A stretch of DNA of 64,000 bases, from the NCBI RefSeq assembly GCF_007829815.1, contig NZ_VIWT01000006.1:434001-498000 (forward strand). Direction: 5' to 3'. Positions 1 to 7,669 of the stretch are shown piece by piece; position 1 is the first letter of the stretch; every line of letters starts with the position of its first letter. This DNA comes from Kitasatospora viridis. Its GTDB lineage: Bacteria > Actinomycetota > Actinomycetes > Streptomycetales > Streptomycetaceae. A model generated the notes under the pieces. That model searched no databases, was not told the origin of the DNA, and saw nothing but the letters and a program-made list of their open reading frames with translations. The translations under genes were made by a program, and so were the position numbers.

Positions 1-157
1 GCGCCGAGTAGTCCGTGTGCTCGTCCGGGTCGATGGCGGCCCGCTCTGCCGCAAGTGCCCGCGTGACCAGCTCCGCCACGGTGTCCGTTTCCATGCGGGC
101 ATCCTGGTGCACGAACCGCGCCTGCGCGAGGGATTTGTCGGCCCGCCACCGGTGCAT
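1..157 (-). CDS. Hypothetical protein, 3' end outside window
   Basis: The first 157 bases read on the minus strand as an open frame starting ATG at 157 and running off the left edge; about 52 residues are visible. Nearly every third codon position is G or C, as in real genes here. The visible part begins MHRWRADKSLAQARF and is rich in charged and helical residues, with no motif I recognise. No clear Shine-Dalgarno (SD) sequence precedes the ATG. It is divergent from the broken repeat protein at 212, with 54 bases between them. Function unknown. Confidence 0.5.
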   Translation of the reverse strand, partial: MHRWRADKSLAQARFVHQDARMETDTVAELVTRALAAERAAIDPDEHTDYSA

Positions 158-211
158 CGTCGGTGCACCGGCGGACCACAGCCGCTCGCGCGACCCGGAT
201 AGCGTGGGCCC

Positions 212-1563
212 ATGGTGAATCTGACGCATCGCCAGCTGTCCGGGCTGGGCCGGAACCTGGCCGCCCCGGTCGAGTTGCTGGTCCGCCTGGCAGTCCATCC
301 GGCCGGCCCGCACGGGCTGAACGATGCGTGGCGGTCAACTGCCGGACCCGGTGGCCGAGGCGATGCTGGCACACGACGGTGGCAGCTCGGCGCTGCGGCT
401 GCACGACGGCCGAGCCTCCGCGGCGATCCACCGCCGGATCGCCGAGCATCCCGACCCGGCCATCCGCGACGCCTTCGCGGACTTCGTCCGGTCCACGGTG
501 GAGAGCGGCGCCACGCTGGGCATCGAGGACCTGGTCGAGGCCTACGGGCAGCAGCCGGAGCAACTGGCCGCCGCCCCGGACGCGAAACTCCGCAGGATGG
601 TCACGCAGACCTGGTGGGACCGGCCGATGTCGGCGCAGCGGGCGCTGCTCGCCGATCCGGATCCCAAGGTGCGGGCGGCGGCCGCGCGTTCGTGGGAGCC
701 GGGCGTCCCGCCGGACTTCTACGAGCGCTGCCTGGCCGACCCCGCCGTGCAGGCGGACGTCGCGCGCTACCTCCCGCTGACGCCCGATCAGTTCGAGCGC
801 CTGCTGGCCACGGGAGACGAGCACGTGGTGGACGGGTTGGCCCGCAACCCGCACCTGACCGCCGACATGGTGGCCCGGCTGGCGGACCACGCGGATCCGT
901 CGGTGCGCGTCGCGGTGGCCTACAGCCGCCACACCACGCCCGAGACCCGCGATCGACTGCTCGCACAACTGGAGGCGGAACGGGCCGCCGGCGGAATCGC
1001 GTCCCTCCTCGCGTTCGGGAGCGGACACGAGCCCGGCTGGCTGCGGGAGCTACCGCTCGCCGAGCGGCTGAGCCACTTGAACAGCCCGCACGCGGCGTTC
1101 CGGCGCGTCCTGGCTGCCAGCCGCGACCTACCGGAGGACGCCTGGCAGGTGCTGGACGACGACCCGGACGCCTCGGTCCGCCGCACCGCCGCCCGCCGAC
1201 CCGCCCCAGGTCCTGCTGCGGCTGCTCCGCGACCACGGCGAGGACATCAAGGTGCGCACCCGGCTGGTCGACCACCCCAACTTCCCGCGCCACGAACTGC
1301 GCAGCCTCGCGAACGACCCCAACCCCCGGACCCAGGCCAACGCCCTGGAGGACCCCGAACTCCCGCTACCTCAGCTGCGGATCCTCGCCGCCCACGAAGA
1401 GCCCTTCCTCCGGGCCGGGGCAGCCAGGCACCCCAACGCCACCGCCGATCTGCTGGAGCAACTGCTGGCCGACTCCGAGCCGAACGTCGTCGAGGCGGCG
1501 GCGGCCAACCCGGCGCTGCCACCGGCCCGGATGGACCGCATCCTCGCCGAGGCCAGCCTCTGA
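212..1563 (+). pseudogene. Leucine-rich-variant-like repeat protein broken by two frameshifts
   Basis: Three consecutive frames carry one protein: 212 to about 328 (starts MVNLTHRQLSGLGRN), then 324-1200 in the next frame, then about 1204-1563, ending in EASL. At both junctions the reading moves forward by one base, as if a single base had been gained near 326-331 and near 1190-1204. The product would be about 450 residues of ~25-residue units such as NPHLTADMVARLADHADPSV, typical of LRV/HEAT-like alpha solenoids used for protein contacts. Joined in this way the protein is continuous and high in GC at third positions, so it was a single gene. Either it is a true pseudogene or the assembly has two indel errors; the sequence alone cannot decide. 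Confidence 0.7.
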
Positions 1564-1573
1564 CCGGGCCTTA

Positions 1574-1709
1574 CTGATCGTTTCAGGATGACTTTCGAAG
1601 GTGCCTGGGGCAGATGCTGCTGCAGGCAGGGCCGCGTAGTCCCTGGTGGAGATCGGCGCGTCGTTCGTAGCGGCTGCGGAGGCGCTTGAACTCATTCTGA
1701 AACGATCAG
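1574..1709. mobile_element. 136-bp IS5-family remnant with terminal inverted repeats and TTA duplication
   Basis: The left end (1574 onward) and the reverse complement of the right end (to 1709) share the perfect 13-mer CTGATCGTTTCAG and match 18 of 21 bases overall. The element is flanked by TTA at 1571-1573 and TTA at 1710-1712, the 3-bp TNA-type target duplication known for part of the IS5 family. Its interior encodes only a transposase C-terminus on the minus strand. It therefore looks like an internally deleted, MITE-like derivative rather than a complete insertion sequence. It lies 10 bp after the stop of the broken repeat protein. Confidence 0.75.
1583..1693 (-). pseudogene. C-terminal tail of an IS5-type DDE transposase
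   Basis: Read on the minus strand, 1693 down to the TGA at 1585-1583 gives about 36 codons including FKRLRSRYERRADLHQGL. That is the characteristic end of IS5-family transposases, in which the last catalytic segment is followed by an R-x-R-Y-E-x-R-A-x-hydrophobic helix. No start codon and no DDE residues remain. The stop lies inside the left inverted repeat, a normal arrangement for compact insertion sequences. Confidence 0.65.
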
Positions 1710-1712
1710 TTA

Positions 1713-1938
1713 GTGGCCGAGCAGTGGGCGTGGCTGGTCGGCATGATCCGGCCAAGATCTGCGATCTGGCTTACAGGCTGATCCTCTCCTGTCCAGCGTG
1801 TATCCGGCGCCGTTCCAAGACCCCCTGGGTGGCCTCGGGTTCACTGCTGGCTAAAAAACTGCGCGGAAAATAATTGATCTTCGCGATCACATATTATCGA
1901 TCACCGGCCTTGCAATTTCACTTTGGGGGGAAACCAGC
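1713..1938. promoter_or_regulatory. Low-GC upstream region of the secreted protease
   Basis: There is no convincing gene in these 226 bases. The last 80 are strikingly AT-rich for this genome (1869-1900 includes ATTGATC and ATATTATCG) and carry repeated GATC-containing half-palindromes. The promoter of the protease at 1939 presumably lies here; TATTAT at 1892-1897 could be a -10 element, but I find no well-spaced -35. The strong SD GGGGGG(A) is at 1925-1932. Confidence 0.4.
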
Positions 1939-3219
1939 GTGAACCGCAAAATTCGCACGGCTCTACTTACAAGCGGGGCGGCCCTCTCGCTTGTGCTCGC
2001 GACAGCAACACCCGAGGCAATCGCCAAGGATGGCGGGGGTCTGGCAGGCATCGACGCGGCAGCAACTGCACAGGCCCTCGCCCAGAAGCCCCTTCACGAC
2101 CTCGCCGCTTCCATTGACGAGCAGGGGCGCAAGACGGCCTTCAGCGACACCTACAGCAACATCTACGTCGACCAGACCCGTGACCAGGTCATCGTCTACA
2201 CCACCGACCCGAAACACGGAACGGCGATCGCGGCAGCGGCAAAGACCGCACACGCCGGGGTCGACACCAGCAAGGTCAAGTACGTGTCGGCCAAATACAC
2301 CAAGAAGCAGATCGATGCCTCGCTCGACAAAATCATGGGTGCGAACAAACCCGCCAAGGGTGCCAAACCGGAAATCTACTCCGCTGCCGAGGCTCCCGAC
2401 GGCTCCGGGATCCAGATCCAGGCGGCGCCCTCGGCGGTCGACCACGTCAAGGCCCTGCTCGCAGGCAACGACATCCCTGTGACGGTCACCGCCGGACAGG
2501 CTCAGGCCACGCTGGACACCTGGCGCTGGAACGACAACGCGCCCTTCATCGGTGGTGACGTGCTGATCGGCCAATCCCACAAGGCCGGGTACACAGCGAA
2601 CTGCACCGCCGGTCTCGCCGCCGAGGACAACGCCGGCAACGACTACCTCATCACCGCAGACCATTGCTTCGCGACGTCCTCCAGTACCTCCGTCTACGGC
2701 GAAGGCGACGCCGTCGGCTCGTGGGGCTACTCTCACGGGAACTTCATCGGCATCGTCACTGCCGACAACCCGGGCTGGGACGCCCAGACCATCGCAACCA
2801 GCGGAGCGAGCGGAAGCGGAACGAACTCGGACGAGGCCGATACGCCGAACGGCCAGTGGTACGCCGTTCCCTCCGACGCGTACTCGTACAACGGCGAACA
2901 GGTGTGCCAGGACGGGGCAGTGTCGTACTACAACGGCCACGGCGTGCCCTGCGGGATCAAGGTGATCAACCAGGACATCCGCTGGGCCGTGACGTGGAAC
3001 GACGGCACTAACGCAACGATCCGCGGTGTGGAGGGCCAGTCCTCGGGCTATGTCGCAACGGAAGGCGACTCCGGAGCACTCGTGTTCACCGTAACCGGAA
3101 GCAACACCCGGCAGGCTCGCGGTATCGTCTCGGGCGGATTCGATGCCAACACGCTGCTGTGGACCGAGGCACCCGACATCCTCAACGCCTTCGGCCTGCA
3201 CCTGAACCCCCATACCTGA
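1939..3219 (+). CDS. Secreted S1-family (chymotrypsin-like) serine protease
   Basis: The start is GTG at 1939, 7-12 bases after a GGGGGGAAA ribosome site; 426 residues. A Sec signal peptide (residues 1 to about 29) is followed by a ~165-residue propeptide. The mature domain from about residue 195 shows the catalytic triad: His242 in ITADHC, a likely Asp281 in GWDAQT, and Ser378 in EGDSGA. Cys222/Cys243 and Cys323/Cys338 are placed for disulfides. This is the layout of the alpha-lytic-protease/streptogrisin relatives, although the GDSGA signature replaces the usual GDSGG. A hand count of one 60-base line (2101-2160) gave 38 G+C, lower than the flanking genes, which suggests acquisition. A hairpin follows, so it is probably monocistronic. 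Confidence 0.85.
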   Translation: MNRKIRTALLTSGAALSLVLATATPEAIAKDGGGLAGIDAAATAQALAQKPLHDLAASIDEQGRKTAFSDTYSNIYVDQTRDQVIVYTTDPKHGTAIAAAAKTAHAGVDTSKVKYVSAKYTKKQIDASLDKIMGANKPAKGAKPEIYSAAEAPDGSGIQIQAAPSAVDHVKALLAGNDIPVTVTAGQAQATLDTWRWNDNAPFIGGDVLIGQSHKAGYTANCTAGLAAEDNAGNDYLITADHCFATSSSTSVYGEGDAVGSWGYSHGNFIGIVTADNPGWDAQTIATSGASGSGTNSDEADTPNGQWYAVPSDAYSYNGEQVCQDGAVSYYNGHGVPCGIKVINQDIRWAVTWNDGTNATIRGVEGQSSGYVATEGDSGALVFTVTGSNTRQARGIVSGGFDANTLLWTEAPDILNAFGLHLNPHT

Positions 3220-3225
3220 CAGGTT

Positions 3226-3265
3226 GTCGGGTGTACCTGGGGGCAGACCCATAGGTACACCCGAC
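3226..3265 (+). terminator. Hairpin terminator after the S1 protease
   Basis: A perfect 13-bp stem (GTCGGGTGTACCT at 3226-3238 with its complement at 3253-3265) and a 14-base loop, starting 6 bases after the protease stop. There is no U-tract, which is common in actinobacteria. Confidence 0.65.
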
Positions 3266-3289
3266 CACCACATGCTGAGGGAACCAACG

Positions 3290-3748
3290 ATGTCCGACCG
3301 GCGTCCTAAGGGCATGAAGCGCAGCCTTGCCCTGCTATCGCTCGTACTTCTACCTGTGGCCCCGATCACCGGCTGCAGCCAACAGCCACCTGCTGCAGCT
3401 CACGCCGAAGAGTGCGGGAAGACTGTCTCCGGCGTCACCGATTCGAACAAACTACAGGTCTTCTCCGTCCCGATTCGCAAAGAATCACTCGGAGTTGAAT
3501 ACCGAGGCCGCATACCTTCGGGGGACCTCAACGCGTACCTGACGAAGAATGGAGTCGTCGTCGGCCGCAACTCCCGTGCGCCGCAAAACGGAAAGGGAGA
3601 CGTCGACACGCTCTGCTCTGGAACGACCTGGGACGACGTGACGAAGTTTCACATCTACGACTACCAGGTCTCGCTGGTCCTGCATCAAGGCGGCGACCCG
3701 CAGAAGTCCCTCCTTGCCAGCCAGCCGGTCTTCGCCCACCTCTATTGA
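3290..3748 (+). CDS. Putative lipoprotein of unknown function
   Basis: ATG at 3290 is preceded by GAGGGAA; an internal ATG at 3314 is a possible alternative. About 152 residues: basic N-terminus, hydrophobic stretch LALLSLVLLPVAPI, then the lipobox ITGC, so it should be lipidated and surface-exposed. The mature part contains two further cysteines (in EECGK and TLCSG) and beta-strand-like segments but no family I recognise. One line inside it (3481-3540) counted 34/60 G+C, well below the window norm, like the protease upstream; the two may have arrived together. Its stop overlaps the end of the kinase stump on the other strand. Confidence 0.7.
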   Translation: MSDRRPKGMKRSLALLSLVLLPVAPITGCSQQPPAAAHAEECGKTVSGVTDSNKLQVFSVPIRKESLGVEYRGRIPSGDLNAYLTKNGVVVGRNSRAPQNGKGDVDTLCSGTTWDDVTKFHIYDYQVSLVLHQGGDPQKSLLASQPVFAHLY

Positions 3749-3870
3749 TTCAATGCGACGTCAACACCGAGCACGGCGTCGCGGGCCTGCCAGGCCTCGC
3801 CGAAGCCTCCCTCGTCGATCGGGCGGACCAGCTGGTACCGGCCGCCGATAGTTGGCGTGGCTTCATGCTG
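3742..3870 (-). pseudogene. Stump of a Ser/Thr protein kinase N-lobe
   Basis: The minus strand from about 3870 to the TAG at 3744-3742 encodes IGGRYQLVRPIDEGGFGEAW and then QARDAVLGVDVALNQ followed by the stop. This matches the first ~35 residues of actinobacterial PknB-like kinases (compare RYRLVSALGEGGMGRVWRAR in the kinase at 19823). The glycine-rich loop is present, but the residue at the catalytic lysine position of VA(V/L)K is Asn and the frame stops two codons later. No ATG/GTG lies in frame close upstream. It is a truncated remnant whose missing 3' part would have lain where the lipoprotein gene now is. Confidence 0.7.
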
Positions 3871-3919
3871 TCGACGACCGCCGACCTGGCGAATGCCGGG
3901 CCCGGGGTAGCCTGCGCCT

Positions 3920-4198
3920 GTGAAGGTTTATCCCCTGTGGCACATCGGCCACCAGAACGAAGCCGGCCCCGACGGCGAGACGGTTCACGTGGACGACGGC
4001 GGCGTGTTCATCGACGAGCAGGACGGAGACGACGTCAAGCTGCTCGGCATCTACTCCTCGGAGGCCGCGGCCGCGGAGCGGATGCGGCGAGCGCGTCTCC
4101 TGCCGGGCTTCGCCGATGAGCCCGACTGCTTCGATATCGGAGAGTACGACCTCGATGAGGACCACTGGACCGAGGGCTTCGCCCGCGTGCCGGTCTAG
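3920..4198 (+). CDS. DUF7336-like small protein
   Basis: GTG start at 3920; 92 residues beginning MKVYPLWHIGHQNE. The pattern - an N-terminal VYxLWH strand, an aspartate-rich turn, KLLGIYSSEAAAAERMRRAR, then GF..EPDCFDIGEYDLDEDHWTEGF - matches the DUF7336 family of small bacterial proteins, which have no established biochemical role. It is soluble and strongly acidic. No SD is obvious. It stands alone, convergent with the small gene at 4210. Confidence 0.7.
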   Translation: MKVYPLWHIGHQNEAGPDGETVHVDDGGVFIDEQDGDDVKLLGIYSSEAAAAERMRRARLLPGFADEPDCFDIGEYDLDEDHWTEGFARVPV

Positions 4199-4209
4199 GT
4201 CAGTGGCAG

Positions 4210-4410
4210 TCAGGACCAGGTGCCGCGGCGGGCGATCAGGGTCAGGGTGCGCGGGTCCACGGGGGGTTCCTCGGGGGCGCCGCCGGTGCGGCGGCGGAGC
4301 AGGGGCAGGCCGTCGCGCAGGTCGGTGACCACGCGGTGGCGGCCGTGGGCGTCCTTGACCAGGTCGCCGACCTCGACGGTGGGCGTGGCGGGAGCGTTGG
4401 TGGTGGTCAT
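4210..4410 (-). CDS. Small hypothetical protein beside the ATP-binding regulator
   Basis: 66 residues starting MTTTNAPATPTVEVGDLVKD; the SD GGAGGC lies just upstream on the minus strand. The core EVGDLVKDAHGRHRVVTDLRDGLPLLRR looks like a small beta-barrel (KOW/SH3-like), an inference from strand pattern only. Small proteins of this type commonly accompany ATP-binding/XRE/DUF397 clusters in streptomycetes. The gene is 51 bases downstream of the ATP-binding protein on the same strand, so they are probably co-transcribed. Confidence 0.6.
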   Translation of the reverse strand: MTTTNAPATPTVEVGDLVKDAHGRHRVVTDLRDGLPLLRRRTGGAPEEPPVDPRTLTLIARRGTWS

Positions 4411-4461
4411 TTCGGTGCCTCCGTGGCTGGTGGGTCGGGGGTGTCCGTCGTAGTGGTAGTG

Positions 4462-4926
4462 CTACCGGGGAGAGGGGAGCGCGGAGCAGTCGCCGAGCGT
4501 GAACCAGACGGTGTGCGCCCCGTCGGCGGCGGTGTACTCCCCGAGATCGGTGGCGAGGGCCGCCACGATCAGCAGGCCGCGCCCGTGTTCCTCCTCCTCG
4601 CCCGGCCAGGGGAGGCGCCCGTAGCCGTGGCCCGGGTCGGTCACCGAGACGCGCACGGCGCTGGCGCGGATGAGCTGCACGTCGATCCGCACCCGGTCGT
4701 CGTCGCGATCCGGTGAACAGCCGTGCTGTACAGCATTGGTGAGGACCTCACAGGTCATCAGGAGGAGGTCCGCGAGCAGGTCGGGCGCGAGGGTGAGCCA
4801 GCTCGTGAACTCGCGCAGGCAGCGGCGCACCATGCCGATCTGATCGGGTCTGGCCGGGACGGTGAACGAGGCCAGGGCGTCAACGATGCTGGAAGGCACG
4901 GTAGTTGGCGTGCTGATGAGATCCAT
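4462..4926 (-). CDS. HATPase_c ATP-binding protein, RsbW/SpoIIAB-like
   Basis: The start is set at ATG 4926 (MDLISTPTTVPSS) because GGAGAG lies six bases upstream; a longer frame to 5010 has a poor, His-rich N-terminus. 154 residues. Motifs of the GHKL ATPase fold are visible: the N-box EVLTNAVQHG, the G1 box VTDPGHGYG, and the G2-like EEHGRGLLIVAALA. Proteins like this are anti-sigma or signalling ATPases; in streptomycetes they sit beside XRE/DUF397 pairs in whiJ/abaA-type developmental loci, and here they are divergent from such a pair. The partner is unknown. Confidence 0.8.
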   Translation of the reverse strand: MDLISTPTTVPSSIVDALASFTVPARPDQIGMVRRCLREFTSWLTLAPDLLADLLLMTCEVLTNAVQHGCSPDRDDDRVRIDVQLIRASAVRVSVTDPGHGYGRLPWPGEEEEHGRGLLIVAALATDLGEYTAADGAHTVWFTLGDCSALPSPR

Positions 4927-5207
4927 CTGTCTCTCCGGGTGGTGCTGGTGGTGCTGGTGCGCCGTCGGCCCGGGGGAATCGGAGGCGTGTTCGAGTATTC
5001 CGCGCCTCAAAATCCGTTACCGGCACGCAACTTGACTGAGCGTCATAGCGCGTGCGACTAGAGTGCTCCTGCTTCGGTGGGCTGGCAAGCTTGCCGGGCC
5101 AACTGGCAAGAGACAAAACTGGTGTTCTATCGACCGGTGCACCTCTGAAGTGCGAGACTTCACCCGGATGCATGGACACCGCACCAGGAGAGGACGAAGC
5201 ATCACCC

Positions 5208-6086
5208 ATGCCGAGCGCTCGTGCTGTACCCACCGTCCGCCGCCGTCGACTTGGTCGCATGCTCCGCCAGTACCGGGACAGGGCCGGGCTGAGCGGTGAG
5301 CAGCTCGCCGCGATGATGGGCGCGAAGTGGACCGGCCCCAAGATCTCCCGGATCGAGCACGCGGTCGGCGCCATCACGGCGCCGGAGGTCGCGCAACTCC
5401 TGGAGTGCTGCGGCGTCAGTGACCCCGAGATCGTCACGGTGCTGGAGGAGTTGGCACGGAACGCCGGGAAGTCCGGCTGGTGGTCCAACTACGGAACCTC
5501 AGCGGTGCCTCAGCACGTCGAGGACTTGATCTACGCCGAGGGCGAGGCGGAGTCGATCCGCAGTTACCACCCGAACGTGATCCCTGGTTGGCTGCAGACC
5601 GCCGCCTACGCCAAGGAGATCACCATGGCGACCGCGTTCCGGATCCCGCCAGAGGAGCATCCGGCGATCGTGGATCTGAGGATGCGTCGGCAGGCGGTCC
5701 TGACCCAGCCCACCGGCCTGCCGCGATGGCGCTTCGTGTTGCACGAGGCCTTGCTGATGCAGCGGTTCGTCTCGCATCCGATGTTGATGCCGGAACAGTT
5801 GCGACGGCTGCTGGACGTGAGCCAGTTGCCGAATGTCGAGATCCAGATCATGCCCCTGGACGCCGGGCCGCATCCGGGGGCGGGCGGCACATTCATCGTC
5901 TTCCACTTCGCCCGACCGTGGCCGCCGATCGTCATGACCGAAGACCGCAACGACATGCGGTACTTCGAAGGAGACGAGGTCGCCGGTGAGTACGACGAGG
6001 CGTTCGAGCGCGTCATGGTTGCCGCACTTCCCGTCGACCAGTCGCGGGAGACCATCAAAAAACACATGGAAGGACATGCACATTGA
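5208..6086 (+). CDS. XRE-family regulator with DUF5753 domain (WhiJ-like)
   Basis: ATG 5208 (MPSARAVPTVRRRRLGR) is chosen with AGGAGAGGA 13 bases upstream; in-frame ATG 5172 is the alternative. About 292 residues. The N-terminus is a helix-turn-helix: LRQYRDRAGLSGEQLAAMMG, then KISRIEHAVGAITAPEV. The remainder is the DUF5753 domain, with landmarks such as YHPNVIPGWLQTAAYA, LRMRRQAVLT, FVLHEALL and IMPLDAG. Such regulators work with DUF397 proteins in Streptomyces development and secondary metabolism. Its stop overlaps the DUF397 gene by four bases, indicating translational coupling. Confidence 0.88.
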   Translation: MPSARAVPTVRRRRLGRMLRQYRDRAGLSGEQLAAMMGAKWTGPKISRIEHAVGAITAPEVAQLLECCGVSDPEIVTVLEELARNAGKSGWWSNYGTSAVPQHVEDLIYAEGEAESIRSYHPNVIPGWLQTAAYAKEITMATAFRIPPEEHPAIVDLRMRRQAVLTQPTGLPRWRFVLHEALLMQRFVSHPMLMPEQLRRLLDVSQLPNVEIQIMPLDAGPHPGAGGTFIVFHFARPWPPIVMTEDRNDMRYFEGDEVAGEYDEAFERVMVAALPVDQSRETIKKHMEGHAH

Positions 6087-6334
6087 GCACCACCCCTGGG
6101 CCCCGCACCTCTGAGGCTCTGCCGAAGGCCGATCTGTACGCGCTCGATGTGAGCGGCCTGGAGCGCCGTACGTCGTCGTTCAGCCAGAACAACAGCAACT
6201 GCGTGGAGGTCGCCCACCTGCCCGGTGGCGGCGTCGTGATCACGGACTCCAAGCGCCCGGACCGCAGTGACCTGCGCTACGACGCGGCGGAGTGGGAGGC
6301 CTTCAAGAAGGGCATCCTGGCCGGCGAGCTGTAG
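6083..6334 (+). CDS. DUF397 domain protein
   Basis: 83 residues from TTG at 6083, whose first bases overlap the TGA of the XRE gene; SD GGAAGGA lies just upstream inside that gene. The DUF397 signature is clear: an N-terminal WxKSSxS-like region (here RRTSSFSQNNSNCVEVA), then GGGVVITDSKRPDRSDLRYDAAEW and a short helix. DUF397 proteins are the usual partners of DUF5753-type XRE regulators. A strong terminator follows within 20 bases, so the operon is these two genes. Confidence 0.88.
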   Translation: MSTTPGPRTSEALPKADLYALDVSGLERRTSSFSQNNSNCVEVAHLPGGGVVITDSKRPDRSDLRYDAAEWEAFKKGILAGEL

Positions 6335-6353
6335 TCGGAGGAACCGCAACACC

Positions 6354-6400
6354 CAGAGGGCCGCTTCCCCCCGTCCCAAGCAGGGGGAGGCGGCCCTCTG
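6354..6400 (+). terminator. Terminator of the XRE-DUF397 operon
   Basis: Inverted repeat CAGAGGGCCGC at 6354-6364 with its exact complement at 6390-6400; the inner C-run and G-run extend the stem. It sits 20 bases after the DUF397 stop. The remaining 234 bases up to the G1 peptidase contain no gene; I could not assign a promoter there. Confidence 0.75.
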
Positions 6401-6634
6401 TGCGTTGCCGGGAGAGATGCCCCGGGCGGCGGGCGCGCAATCCAGCACAGCTGACTTGGCGTCAAGGTGCCGGCCTGCGAGGTGATGGGCTGATTCTGCG
6501 GGGTGGGTGCCTGAGCTGGCGTCGATCATGGCGTGCTGTGGCCAGTGTCCACCTTTCGGCATTGTGGCGGCCCGGCGGTGAACTCCAGAGTGCACGTGGT
6601 TCGTCCGGTGCACATCCAGAAGAGGAGTGACCTC

Positions 6635-7645
6635 GTGCGCAGATTGCGATCCCTGTCCGTCGCCGCGGTGGCGCTGGCCGTCGTGTTCGGCGGCGGTGCC
6701 ACCGCCCAGGCCGCGTCGGCCGCCCCGCCCGCCGTTCACCACGCCGCGCACGGGCACGCGTTGCCCGGGGCGACGTCGGTGCCGGTGCGGAACCTCCAGC
6801 ACTTCTCCCACCTGCTGAACGCGCGTCACCAGTTGGTGCCGGCGAACCAGACCAGCACCAACTGGGCCGGCTACGCGGCGAACGGTGCGACCTTCAGCAC
6901 CGTCACCTCCAGCTGGGTGGAGCCGCAGGTCAGTTGCAACTCCGACGGCATAGCCGCGTTCTGGATCGGCCTGGACGGCTGGGGCAGCCAGTCGGTCGAG
7001 CAGGACGGCACCGGGGTGGACTGCTCCAGTGGTTCGCCGCAGCCGTTCGCCTGGTGGGAGACCTACCCGGACAACTCCGTGCAGGAGTACGGCGATCCGG
7101 TCTCGCCCGGCGACAGCCTCACCTCCACCGTCACCGCCCGCAGCGACGGGCAGTACGAGTTGGCGCTCACCGACAGCTCCCAGGGCTGGACCGAGGACAA
7201 CGTGGTCGCCGCGCCCTCCGGTGCGCAGAACGCCAGTGCCGAGGTGGTCGCGGAGGCCGTCACCTCGGGCAGCAGCGTCACCGCGCTGCCGGACTTCGGG
7301 TCGATCGAGTTCACCGGCTCGACCATCGACGGCGGCACGTTGCAGGCCGCCAACGCGCAGGCGATCGACATGACCGACAGCAGTGGCTCGGTGATCGCCT
7401 CGACCGGGGCGGACGACAACTCCGGCGACTTCACCGTCACCTACGGCGGCGGCTCCGGCAACGGCGGCAACCCGCCGCCGGCCGGTTGCGGCGGCCTGGC
7501 CGCTTGGAGCGCTACCTCCTCCTACGCGCCCGGCGCGCAGGTCTCCTACAACGGCGACAAGTGGACCGCCACCTGGTACTCGACCGGGGCGGCCCCGGGG
7601 GCGGCGGGCTCCTGGGCGGCCTGGAAGCAGAGCGGAACCTGCTGA
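6635..7645 (+). CDS. Secreted G1-family glutamic peptidase with chitin-binding tail
   Basis: GTG 6635 follows AGAGGAG at the right distance; upstream in-frame codons lack this. 336 residues. Signal peptide (about 1-29, ending QAASA), a short propeptide, then a peptidase G1 (eqolisin) jelly-roll from NWAGYAA (residue 76). The family dyad is apparent as Gln123 in SVEQDGT and Glu203 in SAEVVAEA. After a Gly-rich linker, about 50 C-terminal residues (CGGLAAWSATSSYAPGAQVS... to the final Cys) form a CBM5/12-type chitin-binding module, with the YxxGxxVxYxGxxWxA pattern. Likely an acid-active extracellular protease held on chitinous or fungal material. Convergent with the regulator at 7670. Confidence 0.85.
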   Translation: MRRLRSLSVAAVALAVVFGGGATAQAASAAPPAVHHAAHGHALPGATSVPVRNLQHFSHLLNARHQLVPANQTSTNWAGYAANGATFSTVTSSWVEPQVSCNSDGIAAFWIGLDGWGSQSVEQDGTGVDCSSGSPQPFAWWETYPDNSVQEYGDPVSPGDSLTSTVTARSDGQYELALTDSSQGWTEDNVVAAPSGAQNASAEVVAEAVTSGSSVTALPDFGSIEFTGSTIDGGTLQAANAQAIDMTDSSGSVIASTGADDNSGDFTVTYGGGSGNGGNPPPAGCGGLAAWSATSSYAPGAQVSYNGDKWTATWYSTGAAPGAAGSWAAWKQSGTC

Positions 7646-7669
7646 CGCTACTCCATCGCTGACTGAGCG

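Noticed and set aside
1963..3369. Long open frame of 468 codons on the minus strand over the S1 protease
   Set aside because: It is a mirror of the real gene in a GC-rich sequence; the plus frame has signal peptide, catalytic triad and SD.
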